Source: Bacteroidales bacterium
Lineage (GTDB): Bacteria; Bacteroidota; Bacteroidia; Bacteroidales; Paludibacteraceae
DNA: 15,825 nt
Assembly: GCA_900769555.1 (NCBI GenBank)
Contig: CAAGHA010000186.1
Coordinates: 1 to 15,825, forward strand
Direction of reading: 5' to 3'
Shown here: positions 5,679-12,596 of the stretch, in pieces
How positions within the stretch are numbered: position 1 is the stretch's first letter
How the letters are laid out: each line of letters begins with the position of its first letter
Made by a program: the position numbers and the translations under genes
The notes under the pieces: generated by a model
What the model was told of the DNA's origin: nothing
Seen by the model: only the letters and a program-made list of their open reading frames with translations
Database searches by the model: none

Positions 5679-6902
5679 TTATTTTTCTCGACAATAAATA
5701 TATAGAACCTCGATTAATCTTCCGTCCTGTGTGCGCATGGTTCCCGCTTGTGAAATATACCCCATACAAAAATCATCTTCATGAGAAGTGATGTATTCTG
5801 CAGAATAACCGGTCTTTTCATAAAAAGTTTTATACATTTCTTTTTTTAAAGCTTGTACCTTAGAGGTAGTCATCAATTTGCCCCAATCATCATTGGCACT
5901 TCCTTCAATAGCAAAACCAACCCAATGACTTTTACCATCAGTGCAAATTTGATGATATACATCATATAGTTCATGGTCCACAAACGGATAAGTTTTATCA
6001 TCGATGCTGTAGGAATAAACAGTTTCAACCTTACCATCAACTAAATATGTACCGACTTTTTCCGCCGTCACCTTTGCCATTGGTGCGAAACCAAAATGCT
6101 TTTTAAACTCGTTAATGATATTTGATTCATTACTCGAAGACTTATTCAACGTATAGATCTGAATATATGCTGAATAATCAAAATGATTTTTAATATATTC
6201 GTACTTAACATTGTCCGTGTGATATGCCCCGATTTTTTTATTAAATTCCTTATAGTTTTCTTTGGGTAATGCGGCAATACTGCGAGTTTCTTTTGCTCCG
6301 CAAGTAGTACAAGAACGTTTTTCTTCACCTTTAACATCAACTGTTGCTGCTTGTGTAACATTCCACTTTCCCCAAGTATGCCCTCTGGCTGTGATTATTT
6401 TTTGAGCGGCAATTACTGTGTTACATACAGAACAGTGGCTTCCTTCAGTAAGTCCAGCTTTTGTGCATGTGCTTGAAACTGCTTTATCAATCACGATTTT
6501 GTGACCAACTGCATCTATATAATCTGCTTTATAATTATCCCCACAAGCACAACTATGCTCTGTATAACCCTTTTGAGTGCACGTGGGTTTTATTTTATTT
6601 GTGATGTAATTATGCTGATGAGAGACTTCTGTAACTTTAGAGTTTACTTCTTCAAGTTTTGCATCCACATCACTTTGAGTTTGTTCGCTTTTTGTGTCTT
6701 CGGATGTTTCGTTTTTGAATGTTTGCTCGGAAGTTGTTGTTTGCGACATTAAATCAGTGCTCAAAATTTCATCGTCAAGTTCCACTCTTGTTTCAGCAGT
6801 ATATTTATCATTAGCATTGTCGGTAGTGCATCCGGTTACAACACTACAAAACAAGGTACATATAATTAAACAAAGTAATGCTTTTAAACAATATCTTTTC
6901 AT
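5679..6902 (-). CDS. Secreted lipoprotein with three CxxC repeats
   Basis: The 407-residue protein starts with a lipoprotein signal peptide: MKRYCLKALLCLIICTLF and lipobox VVTGC, so Cys25 should be lipidated and the protein anchored outside the membrane. A Ser/Thr/Glu-rich linker (26-95) follows, then three roughly 38-residue repeats (about 97-212) bearing CTxKGYT-type turns, a paired-cysteine motif (CAC, CSVC, CTTC) and GH borders, a pattern common in clostridial surface proteins. Residues 213-407 are a globular domain I do not recognise. ATG 6902 follows AAAGGAA (6911-6917) by 8 nt; an upstream in-frame ATG would bury the signal peptide. It lies downstream of clpP/clpX-like genes on the same strand, behind 238 nt that contain a possible promoter. 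No cell-wall anchoring motif is seen. Confidence 0.8.
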   Translation of the reverse strand: MKRYCLKALLCLIICTLFCSVVTGCTTDNANDKYTAETRVELDDEILSTDLMSQTTTSEQTFKNETSEDTKSEQTQSDVDAKLEEVNSKVTEVSHQHNYITNKIKPTCTQKGYTEHSCACGDNYKADYIDAVGHKIVIDKAVSSTCTKAGLTEGSHCSVCNTVIAAQKIITARGHTWGKWNVTQAATVDVKGEEKRSCTTCGAKETRSIAALPKENYKEFNKKIGAYHTDNVKYEYIKNHFDYSAYIQIYTLNKSSSNESNIINEFKKHFGFAPMAKVTAEKVGTYLVDGKVETVYSYSIDDKTYPFVDHELYDVYHQICTDGKSHWVGFAIEGSANDDWGKLMTTSKVQALKKEMYKTFYEKTGYSAEYITSHEDDFCMGYISQAGTMRTQDGRLIEVLYIYCREK

Positions 6903-7075
6903 TTTTTGTGTTCCTTTCCACATTTGTAATAGTATTTGATGATTTTCACACCCGAAGCTCATCACACTTCGCAGTCCGTCATGCTTCCTCGTCAGCCGGT
7001 TTTGTTTCTGAACGTCTTTTGGTTGCCTCGTTTTTATTTAAAGTCGTATGCACTCACGACATGCCAATTCGGGCG

Positions 7076-7102
7076 ATTATAGGTTGTTTCCCTACTATGC
7101 AA
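7076..7102 (-). promoter_or_regulatory. Possible promoter of the lipoprotein gene
   Basis: On the minus strand TTGCAT (7102 down to 7097) and a perfect TATAAT (7081 down to 7076) are separated by only 15 bp. Transcription would start near 7069, giving a leader of about 165 nt. The short spacer makes this weak; read-through from the clp operon is the alternative, since no convincing terminator follows that operon. Confidence 0.35.
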
Positions 7103-7140
7103 CATACAGTTTTTTATCCTACTCTGTTTCGGAAACTTTG

Positions 7141-8616
7141 TTACTCGCTCATTCTTTCAATGAGCGAAGCGTACCAATGTTTTCTCAGTTGCCAAACATA
7201 GTTTTTGATTGCAAGATAAGCATTGTAATCTTCAAGTTCCTTGTATTCGTCATAAGCTTCTTTGAGTTCATTTCCCACCTCCGTGTCTATATTTTTGTGT
7301 ATAGCATTTTCAAACATAATGTCGAATGTGGTTTTTTCAACCCCCTCATTTTTAAGTGTGTCTGCAAATCTTTTAACCGAATCAAGAGTTCGGTCATCGG
7401 AGTTGCAACAGTAATGCAAATAAAGGAACGTGCAATTCAAAAAACTATAAAACAATCTGCGCTCGCTTGGCCTATGGAGGTCAATTAGATTACAACACAT
7501 TCCACAAAGCTTATTGATTTCATAGCTATTCTTCATATGTTCGGTTAGATTTACGTCGTATACATCAATATGCTCTTCGCGTTTGTTTTTGATAGATTTA
7601 ATCATCTTTTTCGCTCCACGTCGATATCGAAGCACAAGTTCATCGCTTTTAGCATCAAGAATAACCTTATTAATTTCATTATCTTCTTCAATTTTTTGTA
7701 ATGCTTCTTGGAAATGCTGATAAAGAATGGGATTGACTGTTCTTGCACCAAGTTTAGAATCCTTGGCTCTTTTGGCAATTAGTTCACAAGCCTTATCAGA
7801 TATTCCAACCGAAACACCGCAAGTACCAAAAAGATTTGTGTATCGTTCTACCATACTTCCCTGAGAGCCCGACAAAAGCGTTAAATAATCTTCATATTCA
7901 AGTGAGGGAATTACATGGATGTAGTTGATACGTCCACAAAGCTCCGCCATAAAACCCATTTCAATGACATCATTCATAGTTGCTTTCTTCAAAACTTCAT
8001 AATCTGTATCAAAGGTTGTGTTGCTTCCAAATCCAAAACTTGTAGATGTGAGGCGTGCTTTAACAATATCGGTAAGACCATCAAAGCAACCCGAAAAAAT
8101 GAAGCTCATCTTTGAAGTATCAATTGTTATAGCTTTATCAGATGAACCGGATGCTTGAGTAATGCCATCAAAAAGTTTCAAAATATTCGGCTGCGGATTT
8201 CCCGTAGAGCTCCACTCGTTAATGGCAATTTTGTCAAATTCATCGAGATGAAGGATGCAGGTCTGAAATTCCTCCTCAGAATTGCATTCATTACGAAGAT
8301 TTACTAAGGCAGAACCAAGATTAACACCTTTAAACCCTGATAAAGTAAGCTGCGAGCAGTCTAGCGTTAGTACCTTTCTTCCCGAAGCTTTAGCAATTTG
8401 GCTCGTAACGTAGGACTTTCCACAACCGGTAGGAGCAATCAATAACATAGATAAAGTCGGCACCGCCGAAGGAGAAATACCATATTGTTCGATTGCTCTC
8501 ACGCGCATATTGTGAAGCTGAATAAACGTTGCACACTGAAGTCGATATTCTTTTTGACTGTTCAAAGGAGCCAAAAAATCAGTTGTTTCAAGTATATTTT
8601 TAATTGATGTATTCAT
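7141..8616 (-). CDS. ClpX-like AAA+ unfoldase with C-terminal extension
   Basis: The 491-residue protein aligns by eye with the ClpX AAA+ core: Walker A APTGCGKS (61-68), pore loop GFKG (94-97, equivalent to ClpX GYVG), Walker B ILHLDEFD (121-128), sensor 1 near FSGCF (174-178), a ClpP-docking-like loop FGFG (194-197, equivalent to ClpX IGFG), arginine finger in MAELCGRI (223-230) and sensor 2 LGAR (289-292). It should unfold proteins using ATP and feed them to ClpP. It lacks the N-terminal zinc domain of housekeeping ClpX and has about 150 extra C-terminal residues (340-491) with a CGMCC cluster (371-375). GGAAAGGG overlaps the end of clpP, and ATG 8616 lies 4 nt after its stop, so the two are coupled. 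An 8-bp hairpin (7146-7166) covers the gene's last codons. Confidence 0.9.
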   Translation of the reverse strand: MNTSIKNILETTDFLAPLNSQKEYRLQCATFIQLHNMRVRAIEQYGISPSAVPTLSMLLIAPTGCGKSYVTSQIAKASGRKVLTLDCSQLTLSGFKGVNLGSALVNLRNECNSEEEFQTCILHLDEFDKIAINEWSSTGNPQPNILKLFDGITQASGSSDKAITIDTSKMSFIFSGCFDGLTDIVKARLTSTSFGFGSNTTFDTDYEVLKKATMNDVIEMGFMAELCGRINYIHVIPSLEYEDYLTLLSGSQGSMVERYTNLFGTCGVSVGISDKACELIAKRAKDSKLGARTVNPILYQHFQEALQKIEEDNEINKVILDAKSDELVLRYRRGAKKMIKSIKNKREEHIDVYDVNLTEHMKNSYEINKLCGMCCNLIDLHRPSERRLFYSFLNCTFLYLHYCCNSDDRTLDSVKRFADTLKNEGVEKTTFDIMFENAIHKNIDTEVGNELKEAYDEYKELEDYNAYLAIKNYVWQLRKHWYASLIERMSE

Positions 8617-8620
8617 AGTT

Positions 8621-9202
8621 TTACCCTTTCCTATTGTTGGTTTCGTCTAACAACTCATCTGCTATGTTATATGCAACTGCTTCCATACCAAAAAGCCAAC
8701 AATCACCACGCATAACGTCATTTTCGATTTCTTCCACTGACTTAGATGTATACTTGGCAATAAGTTGCATTAACTCTTTGTTGGTTCGCTCCATTACTTC
8801 AGCTTGAATTCTCATATCTTCAGCTCTACCTTGAAATCCCGTAGAAGCCTGATGTAGCATAATTCTTGAATGTGGGAGCATAAATCGTTTATCGCCAGAT
8901 GCAAATAATACTGCCGCCATTGAAGCACACTGCCCTGTACAGTATGTGTATACCGAGCGGCGCATTTGACGTATAGTATCATGTATAGACCAACCCGAAA
9001 CAACCTCTCCGCCTCCCGAATTTATGTAAAGATGCACTGGGGTATTTGTTGGTTTGCTATCAAGATATAATAGTGCGGATACTATAAGTTCGCTTTGCAC
9101 CTCATTGATTGTTCCTGTTAGATTGATAATATCTTTGTCAAGCAAAGCGCTGTATAAATCCTGATATCTTCTTTTTTCACTTACATATGGCACGTTCATC
9201 AT
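8621..9202 (-). CDS. clpP: ClpP-type serine peptidase
   Basis: The 193-residue protein is a full-length ClpP. The catalytic triad is intact: Ser94 in GQCASMAA, His117 in SRIMLHQAS and Asp167 in MRGDCW. The substrate-binding strand reads YINSGGG (59-65), where housekeeping ClpP has YINSPGG. It should assemble into the barrel protease that degrades proteins delivered by the AAA+ partner encoded next to it. ATG 9202 overlaps the upstream stop as ATGA, and AGAGG (9212-9216) lies 9 nt before it, indicating translational coupling. It is divergent enough (GGG for PGG, CAS for AAS) to be a mobile, system-specific paralogue rather than the chromosomal clpP. An SppA-like or head-maturation protease is less likely given the paired ClpX-like gene. 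Confidence 0.93.
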   Translation of the reverse strand: MMNVPYVSEKRRYQDLYSALLDKDIINLTGTINEVQSELIVSALLYLDSKPTNTPVHLYINSGGGEVVSGWSIHDTIRQMRRSVYTYCTGQCASMAAVLFASGDKRFMLPHSRIMLHQASTGFQGRAEDMRIQAEVMERTNKELMQLIAKYTSKSVEEIENDVMRGDCWLFGMEAVAYNIADELLDETNNRKG

Positions 9203-9618
9203 AGTTTTTTACCTCTTTCTTTTTTGATTTTATAGATAATGCGTTCTATCAAAGTCGGTTTTATAAATATTGTTCTAAATAGCGGTGAACTCAACATATA
9301 TGTGATTCTTCCTGCAAGTTTAGAGACTTTCTTTCTTACAAATTTCAGAAGAATAACACTCAAAATAAAACCAACGTAAATAGCAATTGAATATAACCAA
9401 GCAAAATTGATGTGTTTATAAAAATGACTGTAGATAAATAACAATCCATCAACGATGAATACAAACGCATGTATTTTAAAACCAATGAATTTTACTGGCC
9501 AAAGAATCAACCTAATCAATTCGCAAATGAATTCTATTAGCCACAAAAACATTGTCATAAAAATGTTATGCGGTAAATGTAACTGTCTATAATTTTTATC
9601 CCACCAAAAACCAAGCAT
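9199..9618 (-). CDS. Small membrane protein, first gene of the clp operon
   Basis: This 139-residue protein is strongly hydrophobic over residues about 18-92, with membrane segments near 21-42 (FMTMFLWLIEFICELIRLIL), 44-66 and 74-92. A basic, soluble-looking tail follows (KFVRKKVSKLAGR to KIKKERGKKL), presumably cytoplasmic. I recognise no family. AAGGGA (9628-9633) precedes ATG 9618 by 9 nt. Its stop overlaps the clpP start in an ATGA arrangement, so the two proteins are made together. A plausible role is to anchor or sense for the ClpP-AAA+ machine at the membrane, or to supply membrane substrates; this is inference from gene order only. Confidence 0.7.
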   Translation of the reverse strand: MLGFWWDKNYRQLHLPHNIFMTMFLWLIEFICELIRLILWPVKFIGFKIHAFVFIVDGLLFIYSHFYKHINFAWLYSIAIYVGFILSVILLKFVRKKVSKLAGRITYMLSSPLFRTIFIKPTLIERIIYKIKKERGKKL

Positions 9619-9661
9619 ATAAAATCGTCCCTTACATTTTTTAATTTTGTTTCCTCAATTC

Positions 9662-9690
9662 TTGACTTTCTTTTATACTCATGGTAAAAT
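9662..9690 (+). promoter_or_regulatory. Promoter of the DUF6076-like gene
   Basis: TTGACT (9662-9667), 17-bp spacer, TAAAAT (9685-9690); both boxes match 5 of 6. Transcription should start near 9697, giving a leader of about 130 nt before ATG 9826. Confidence 0.7.
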
Positions 9691-9698
9691 AACTGCAA
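9672..9698 (-). promoter_or_regulatory. Possible promoter of the clp operon
   Basis: On the minus strand TTGCAG (9698 down to 9693) and TATAAA (9677 down to 9672) are 15 bp apart, giving a leader of about 47 nt. It overlaps the plus-strand promoter at 9662-9690 almost completely, so the two transcripts would exclude each other. The short spacer keeps confidence low. Confidence 0.3.
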
Positions 9699-9825
9699 AT
9701 CGAATTGTTTGTTTTGCTGTTATCCGTATTATACTTCACAAAGAAAAAATGGTAAAGGCCTAAGGAGAACAACGTACAAAAGAAATTTTTTTCATTTTGA
9801 TTTGCAATTCAATGGAGGAAAATAT

Positions 9826-11244
9826 ATGATTTTTAAAATTCCATTTGGTTCTGGGAAAAAAACAGAAGAAATATATTCTGAAACAGGCTATCAATACAAT
9901 AAAAGGAAACTAGTATTTCCTATGGGAAGCGTCTTGACAGAACTTCTTAATATAGACTATAGCGAAATAAATAAATGGATTGATGAACATTTTCATGAAT
10001 TCAATCATTTTCAAATTGATTTTAATCGCTGTGAATACTTTCGTTCATTATCAGAGGAAGCAAAATTTCTCCTTGTTTTTTGCACTAAAATGAGATTTAT
10101 CCCTTCCCGCGTTGGAATGGCACGTGCTGCAAAAATAGACAATTACTTTTCTGATGTTGAAAGAACGATTCACTTTGTAAAAAAAGCAATCGAAGAAGGT
10201 AACGACAATGAAGATTTTCTATCTTTCTTTTTCAAATACCATCTCGGGATACACCAAGACGATGGTTTATATGGTAGTAAAAAAGACTTGAACATATTGA
10301 ACTACTTTTTTCCAATAGTTCTTGACTATGTGAAAAAACATGAATCATCGAATTCGCTTGACTCATTATATGAATTGCTTTTAAAAGCTGAAGAAGACAG
10401 ATCAAAAATCATTGATCTTATTAAACTTGTTCCCCAAAACACGATTCATAGAGAAATGATAGAGACTATCCATAATCATTTTTGGTGTGCGGAAACAGGA
10501 AGATATCGTTTTATACAGTCTAAATCTCTCGAAGCCGTTGCGGATTTGTTTTCTTATGACGAAAATAGACGCCTTCAGTTTATCGAAATTATCTATAATT
10601 ATGAATGTGGACAATCTGATAAGCTCTATGCTTTTAATTGGCTTTCAGAATATATAGGTATATGTACGCTTGAATGTTACAAAAACCGATTTCCTATTTG
10701 TAAATGCTTAGAATGTGGAAAATACTTTGTGAGGACAAGCAATTCACGTCGTCTTTGTGGAGATCCAGAATGCACCTCACAAAATAAAAAGAAAGCTGCG
10801 AGTCAGAGAAAAAGTGAGTTCAAAATTGACGATGGAAATCTTTTTTCTGCCGTCTACAAAGCATTGTGTTATTCAAAAGCGAATAAAACAAAAGCATCAA
10901 AAGATGATGCGGCCTATGTTAATAAGGATGATGGCATTGACTTTAAACTATCCAAACAAATTGTTACCCAATTACAATGTGGTTTGGTACAAGACTATCG
11001 TGATGAGAACAAAAGATATAAAGAAGATATACGACGTGAAGTCGTTGATAGAGATAAAAAACTCGCAATTTATCACGAATGGCTACAAAAAATCAAGAAA
11101 TTATACTCGCATCAGTATGTAGTGGAGTGCTATAGAAAATCCGAACTTGCCGATCCTAATAGCAATGAACCATTTGCCATTGATTACTATCAAATCGAAA
11201 ATTGGGAAAAAATATCTGTAAAAAAACATCAAATTATAAAATAA
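9826..11244 (+). CDS. DUF6076-like protein with zinc finger
   Basis: The 472-residue protein has a long helical N-terminal region without known motif and a cysteine cluster KCLECGKYFVRTSNSRRLCG then CTSQNKKKAASQRK (about 293-328). This gives C-x2-C-x13-C-x4-C, resembling the treble-clef-like C-terminal region of DUF6076 proteins of clostridia. The following basic stretch could bind nucleic acid. Function is unknown. ATG 9826 follows GGAGG (9814-9818) by 7 nt; an open frame reaching back to 9709 has no ribosome binding site at that start. The gene stands alone with its own promoter and terminator, divergent from the membrane protein-ClpP-AAA+ operon, so it could be that operon's regulator or an unrelated cargo gene. 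Confidence 0.65.
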   Translation: MIFKIPFGSGKKTEEIYSETGYQYNKRKLVFPMGSVLTELLNIDYSEINKWIDEHFHEFNHFQIDFNRCEYFRSLSEEAKFLLVFCTKMRFIPSRVGMARAAKIDNYFSDVERTIHFVKKAIEEGNDNEDFLSFFFKYHLGIHQDDGLYGSKKDLNILNYFFPIVLDYVKKHESSNSLDSLYELLLKAEEDRSKIIDLIKLVPQNTIHREMIETIHNHFWCAETGRYRFIQSKSLEAVADLFSYDENRRLQFIEIIYNYECGQSDKLYAFNWLSEYIGICTLECYKNRFPICKCLECGKYFVRTSNSRRLCGDPECTSQNKKKAASQRKSEFKIDDGNLFSAVYKALCYSKANKTKASKDDAAYVNKDDGIDFKLSKQIVTQLQCGLVQDYRDENKRYKEDIRREVVDRDKKLAIYHEWLQKIKKLYSHQYVVECYRKSELADPNSNEPFAIDYYQIENWEKISVKKHQIIK

Positions 11245-11288
11245 AAAAGAGGTCGTGTGAGTGGTTAAACTCATACGACCTCTTTTTT
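11243..11288 (+). terminator. Strong terminator after the DUF6076-like gene
   Basis: Arms 11243-11262 and 11269-11288 pair over about 20 bp with a single mismatch, with a 6-nt loop; an A-run begins the stem and TTTTTT ends it. It overlaps the stop codon region and is likely bidirectional. It marks the right limit of the cargo genes. Confidence 0.92.
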
Positions 11289-11323
11289 ATATAAGTTCTG
11301 CATTCCTAACTGGGCTTTTTTGT

Positions 11324-11354
11324 TTTTAGGAACATTTTGTATATACAAATGCCG
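11324..11354 (+). repeat. Direct repeat copy 1 with GTATATAC core
   Basis: TTTTAGGAACA begins this 31-nt element, followed by the palindrome TTGTATATACAA (11337-11348) and ATGCCG. A second copy lies 130 bp downstream at 11454-11484, identical at most positions with compensating one-base gaps. The core matches the palindromes at 248-276. Confidence 0.7.
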
Positions 11355-11408
11355 TTATGTATTGGGAGCTCAATTTACGCTAAGTCCGTTTTATGGTACA
11401 CTAAAATG

Positions 11409-11417
11409 TGCTATAAT
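11409..11417 (+). promoter_or_regulatory. Extended -10 promoter of the sigma-like gene
   Basis: TGCTATAAT (11409-11417) is a perfect extended -10 element; the weak -35 TTTATG (11390-11395) lies 16 bp upstream, as is normal for this class. Two ATGGTAC direct repeats (11393-11399 and 11419-11425) bracket it, and the two GTATATAC repeats lie about 65 bp on either side, so a looping repressor could control it. The leader would be about 107 nt. Confidence 0.6.
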
Positions 11418-11453
11418 TATGGTACTGGGAAAATACCAAAAAATATTTTCAGA

Positions 11454-11484
11454 TTTTAGGAACAATTCGGTATATACAATGTCG
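11454..11484 (+). repeat. Direct repeat copy 2 with GTATATAC core
   Basis: This copy repeats TTTTAGGAACA, then GTATATAC at 11470-11477 and ATGTCG. It lies in the leader of the sigma-like gene, downstream of the extended -10 promoter, in a position where bound protein would block transcription. Confidence 0.7.
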
Positions 11485-11530
11485 ATAAATATATGGAGAG
11501 GAAATTTCTCCAGAAAGGAGGCGAAAGAAA

Positions 11531-12427
11531 ATGCCATTAAAGCTCAAAAGACGGGACGGCTCGGTCACGCCGTTTCGCAATGCGGAATACATTCCGTTTT
11601 ACTACCTTATCCCAAAAAGCTATTTTGAGCGTAGCGGCACCGAACTGCGGTCAATACCACGTAACCCGCAGGAGATATTCCACGATCGTGCGGCATGCGA
11701 ATTTATCGAAAGTGATTTGTTCAAACTATTCATCATTGATGCAACTGCGCATATGGTTTGGCGGTATATGGGATTTAAAGAGTATATGGAAATATATTCC
11801 GGTTATGACCCCGCTTGGCGACTGGCTCACAATCCAGATTATTGGATTAAAGAGTTAACCGACGAAGGTATCATTCCAACTGTGCAAGATTTAGTTCGTA
11901 ATTGTCACGAAGACTTTGGTTGGGTATCCGAAGAAGAAACAGACGTGTATTTACAGTATATCGTTCCAAATGTAATGGACAAGTATAACATGCACGCCAT
12001 TATAGACATTGAGAAAAAATACCGATGCTTTGAAGATTTCGACCATCGTCGCAGTCGGCAAAAGATAGACCATTATCGTAAATGGTACCATAGCCGAACA
12101 GATCACCCGATGATTTCCTATGAAGGTTTTCAAGAGGAATACGCCAAGGATCATAACGGTCAACAGTGGGAGGTAATCGATTACACCCAAGAAATTGAAG
12201 AAACCATAACCGCCAAAGTTTTGGTAGACAAGTTTAAGGAACGGCTCAGTGAAAAGGATATCCTGATTCTTGAAAAGCGTATGTACGGCGAAACGCTTGA
12301 AGAGATAGCAAAAGAACTTGGGTACAAAAACCATAGTGCTGTATTAAAACGTATTCGCAAAATCGGTTTGGCTTATGAAAAGTTCACCGGCGAGGATTAC
12401 GGATTTACGGAAGACAAAATCATTTAA
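11531..12427 (+). CDS. Sigma-70 region 4-like regulatory protein
   Basis: The 298-residue protein ends in a sigma region 4-like helix-turn-helix (about 231-283: ERLSEKDILILEKRMYGETL, then EEIAKELGYKNHSAVLKRIR). The first 220 residues show no sigma region 2 motif and match nothing I know; they include an aromatic-rich stretch (19-33) and a basic segment (171-190). It is more likely a DNA-binding regulator of element genes than a complete sigma factor. ATG 11531 follows AAGGAGG (11515-11521) by 9 nt. It is the first backbone gene after the cargo, sits directly upstream of the oriT candidate and mobilization genes, and has its own promoter and terminator. Many conjugative elements of Bacillota carry such sigma-like regulators near transfer genes. 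Confidence 0.7.
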   Translation: MPLKLKRRDGSVTPFRNAEYIPFYYLIPKSYFERSGTELRSIPRNPQEIFHDRAACEFIESDLFKLFIIDATAHMVWRYMGFKEYMEIYSGYDPAWRLAHNPDYWIKELTDEGIIPTVQDLVRNCHEDFGWVSEEETDVYLQYIVPNVMDKYNMHAIIDIEKKYRCFEDFDHRRSRQKIDHYRKWYHSRTDHPMISYEGFQEEYAKDHNGQQWEVIDYTQEIEETITAKVLVDKFKERLSEKDILILEKRMYGETLEEIAKELGYKNHSAVLKRIRKIGLAYEKFTGEDYGFTEDKII

Positions 12428-12468
12428 TAACACCTATTGATTTAAAAAATCTGTAGGTGTTATTTTTA
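12426..12468 (+). terminator. Terminator after the sigma-like gene
   Basis: Arms 12426-12436 and 12454-12464 (AATAACACCTA and its complement) with a smaller inner GATTT/AAATC stem, followed by TTTTA. It begins in the stop codon region of the sigma-like gene and separates it from the mobilization region. Confidence 0.85.
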
Positions 12469-12560
12469 TGCCCAAAATTCAAAGAAAAGGAGGAAATTTT
12501 AGAGTCTTGGTTATTTGATAACTGCCCCCACAAATCAAAAAAGAAAGGAGAATAAACTAT

Positions 12561-12596
12561 GTGGATTTAAAACTTATGACGGAGCCAAAACTGTGA
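12561..12596 (+). other. Possible 11-codon leader ORF
   Basis: A clear ribosome binding site AAAGGAG (12544-12550) is followed by ATG 12559, which reads only three codons (MWI), or by the overlapping GTG 12561, which reads MDLKLMTEPKL and stops at 12594-12596, inside the first hairpin of the oriT candidate. This may be a leader peptide, a translational cue or a relic of a lost gene. Another orphan AAAGGAGG lies at about 12486-12493. Confidence 0.2.

Noticed and set aside
6878..7488. Plus-strand open frames across the lipoprotein leader and the ClpX-like gene end
   Set aside because: Phenylalanine/serine-rich products, no ribosome binding site, antisense to a well-supported gene.
9709..9825. 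N-terminal extension of the DUF6076-like protein
   Set aside because: It would start 12 nt from the predicted transcription start without a ribosome binding site, while ATG 9826 has GGAGG 7 nt upstream.
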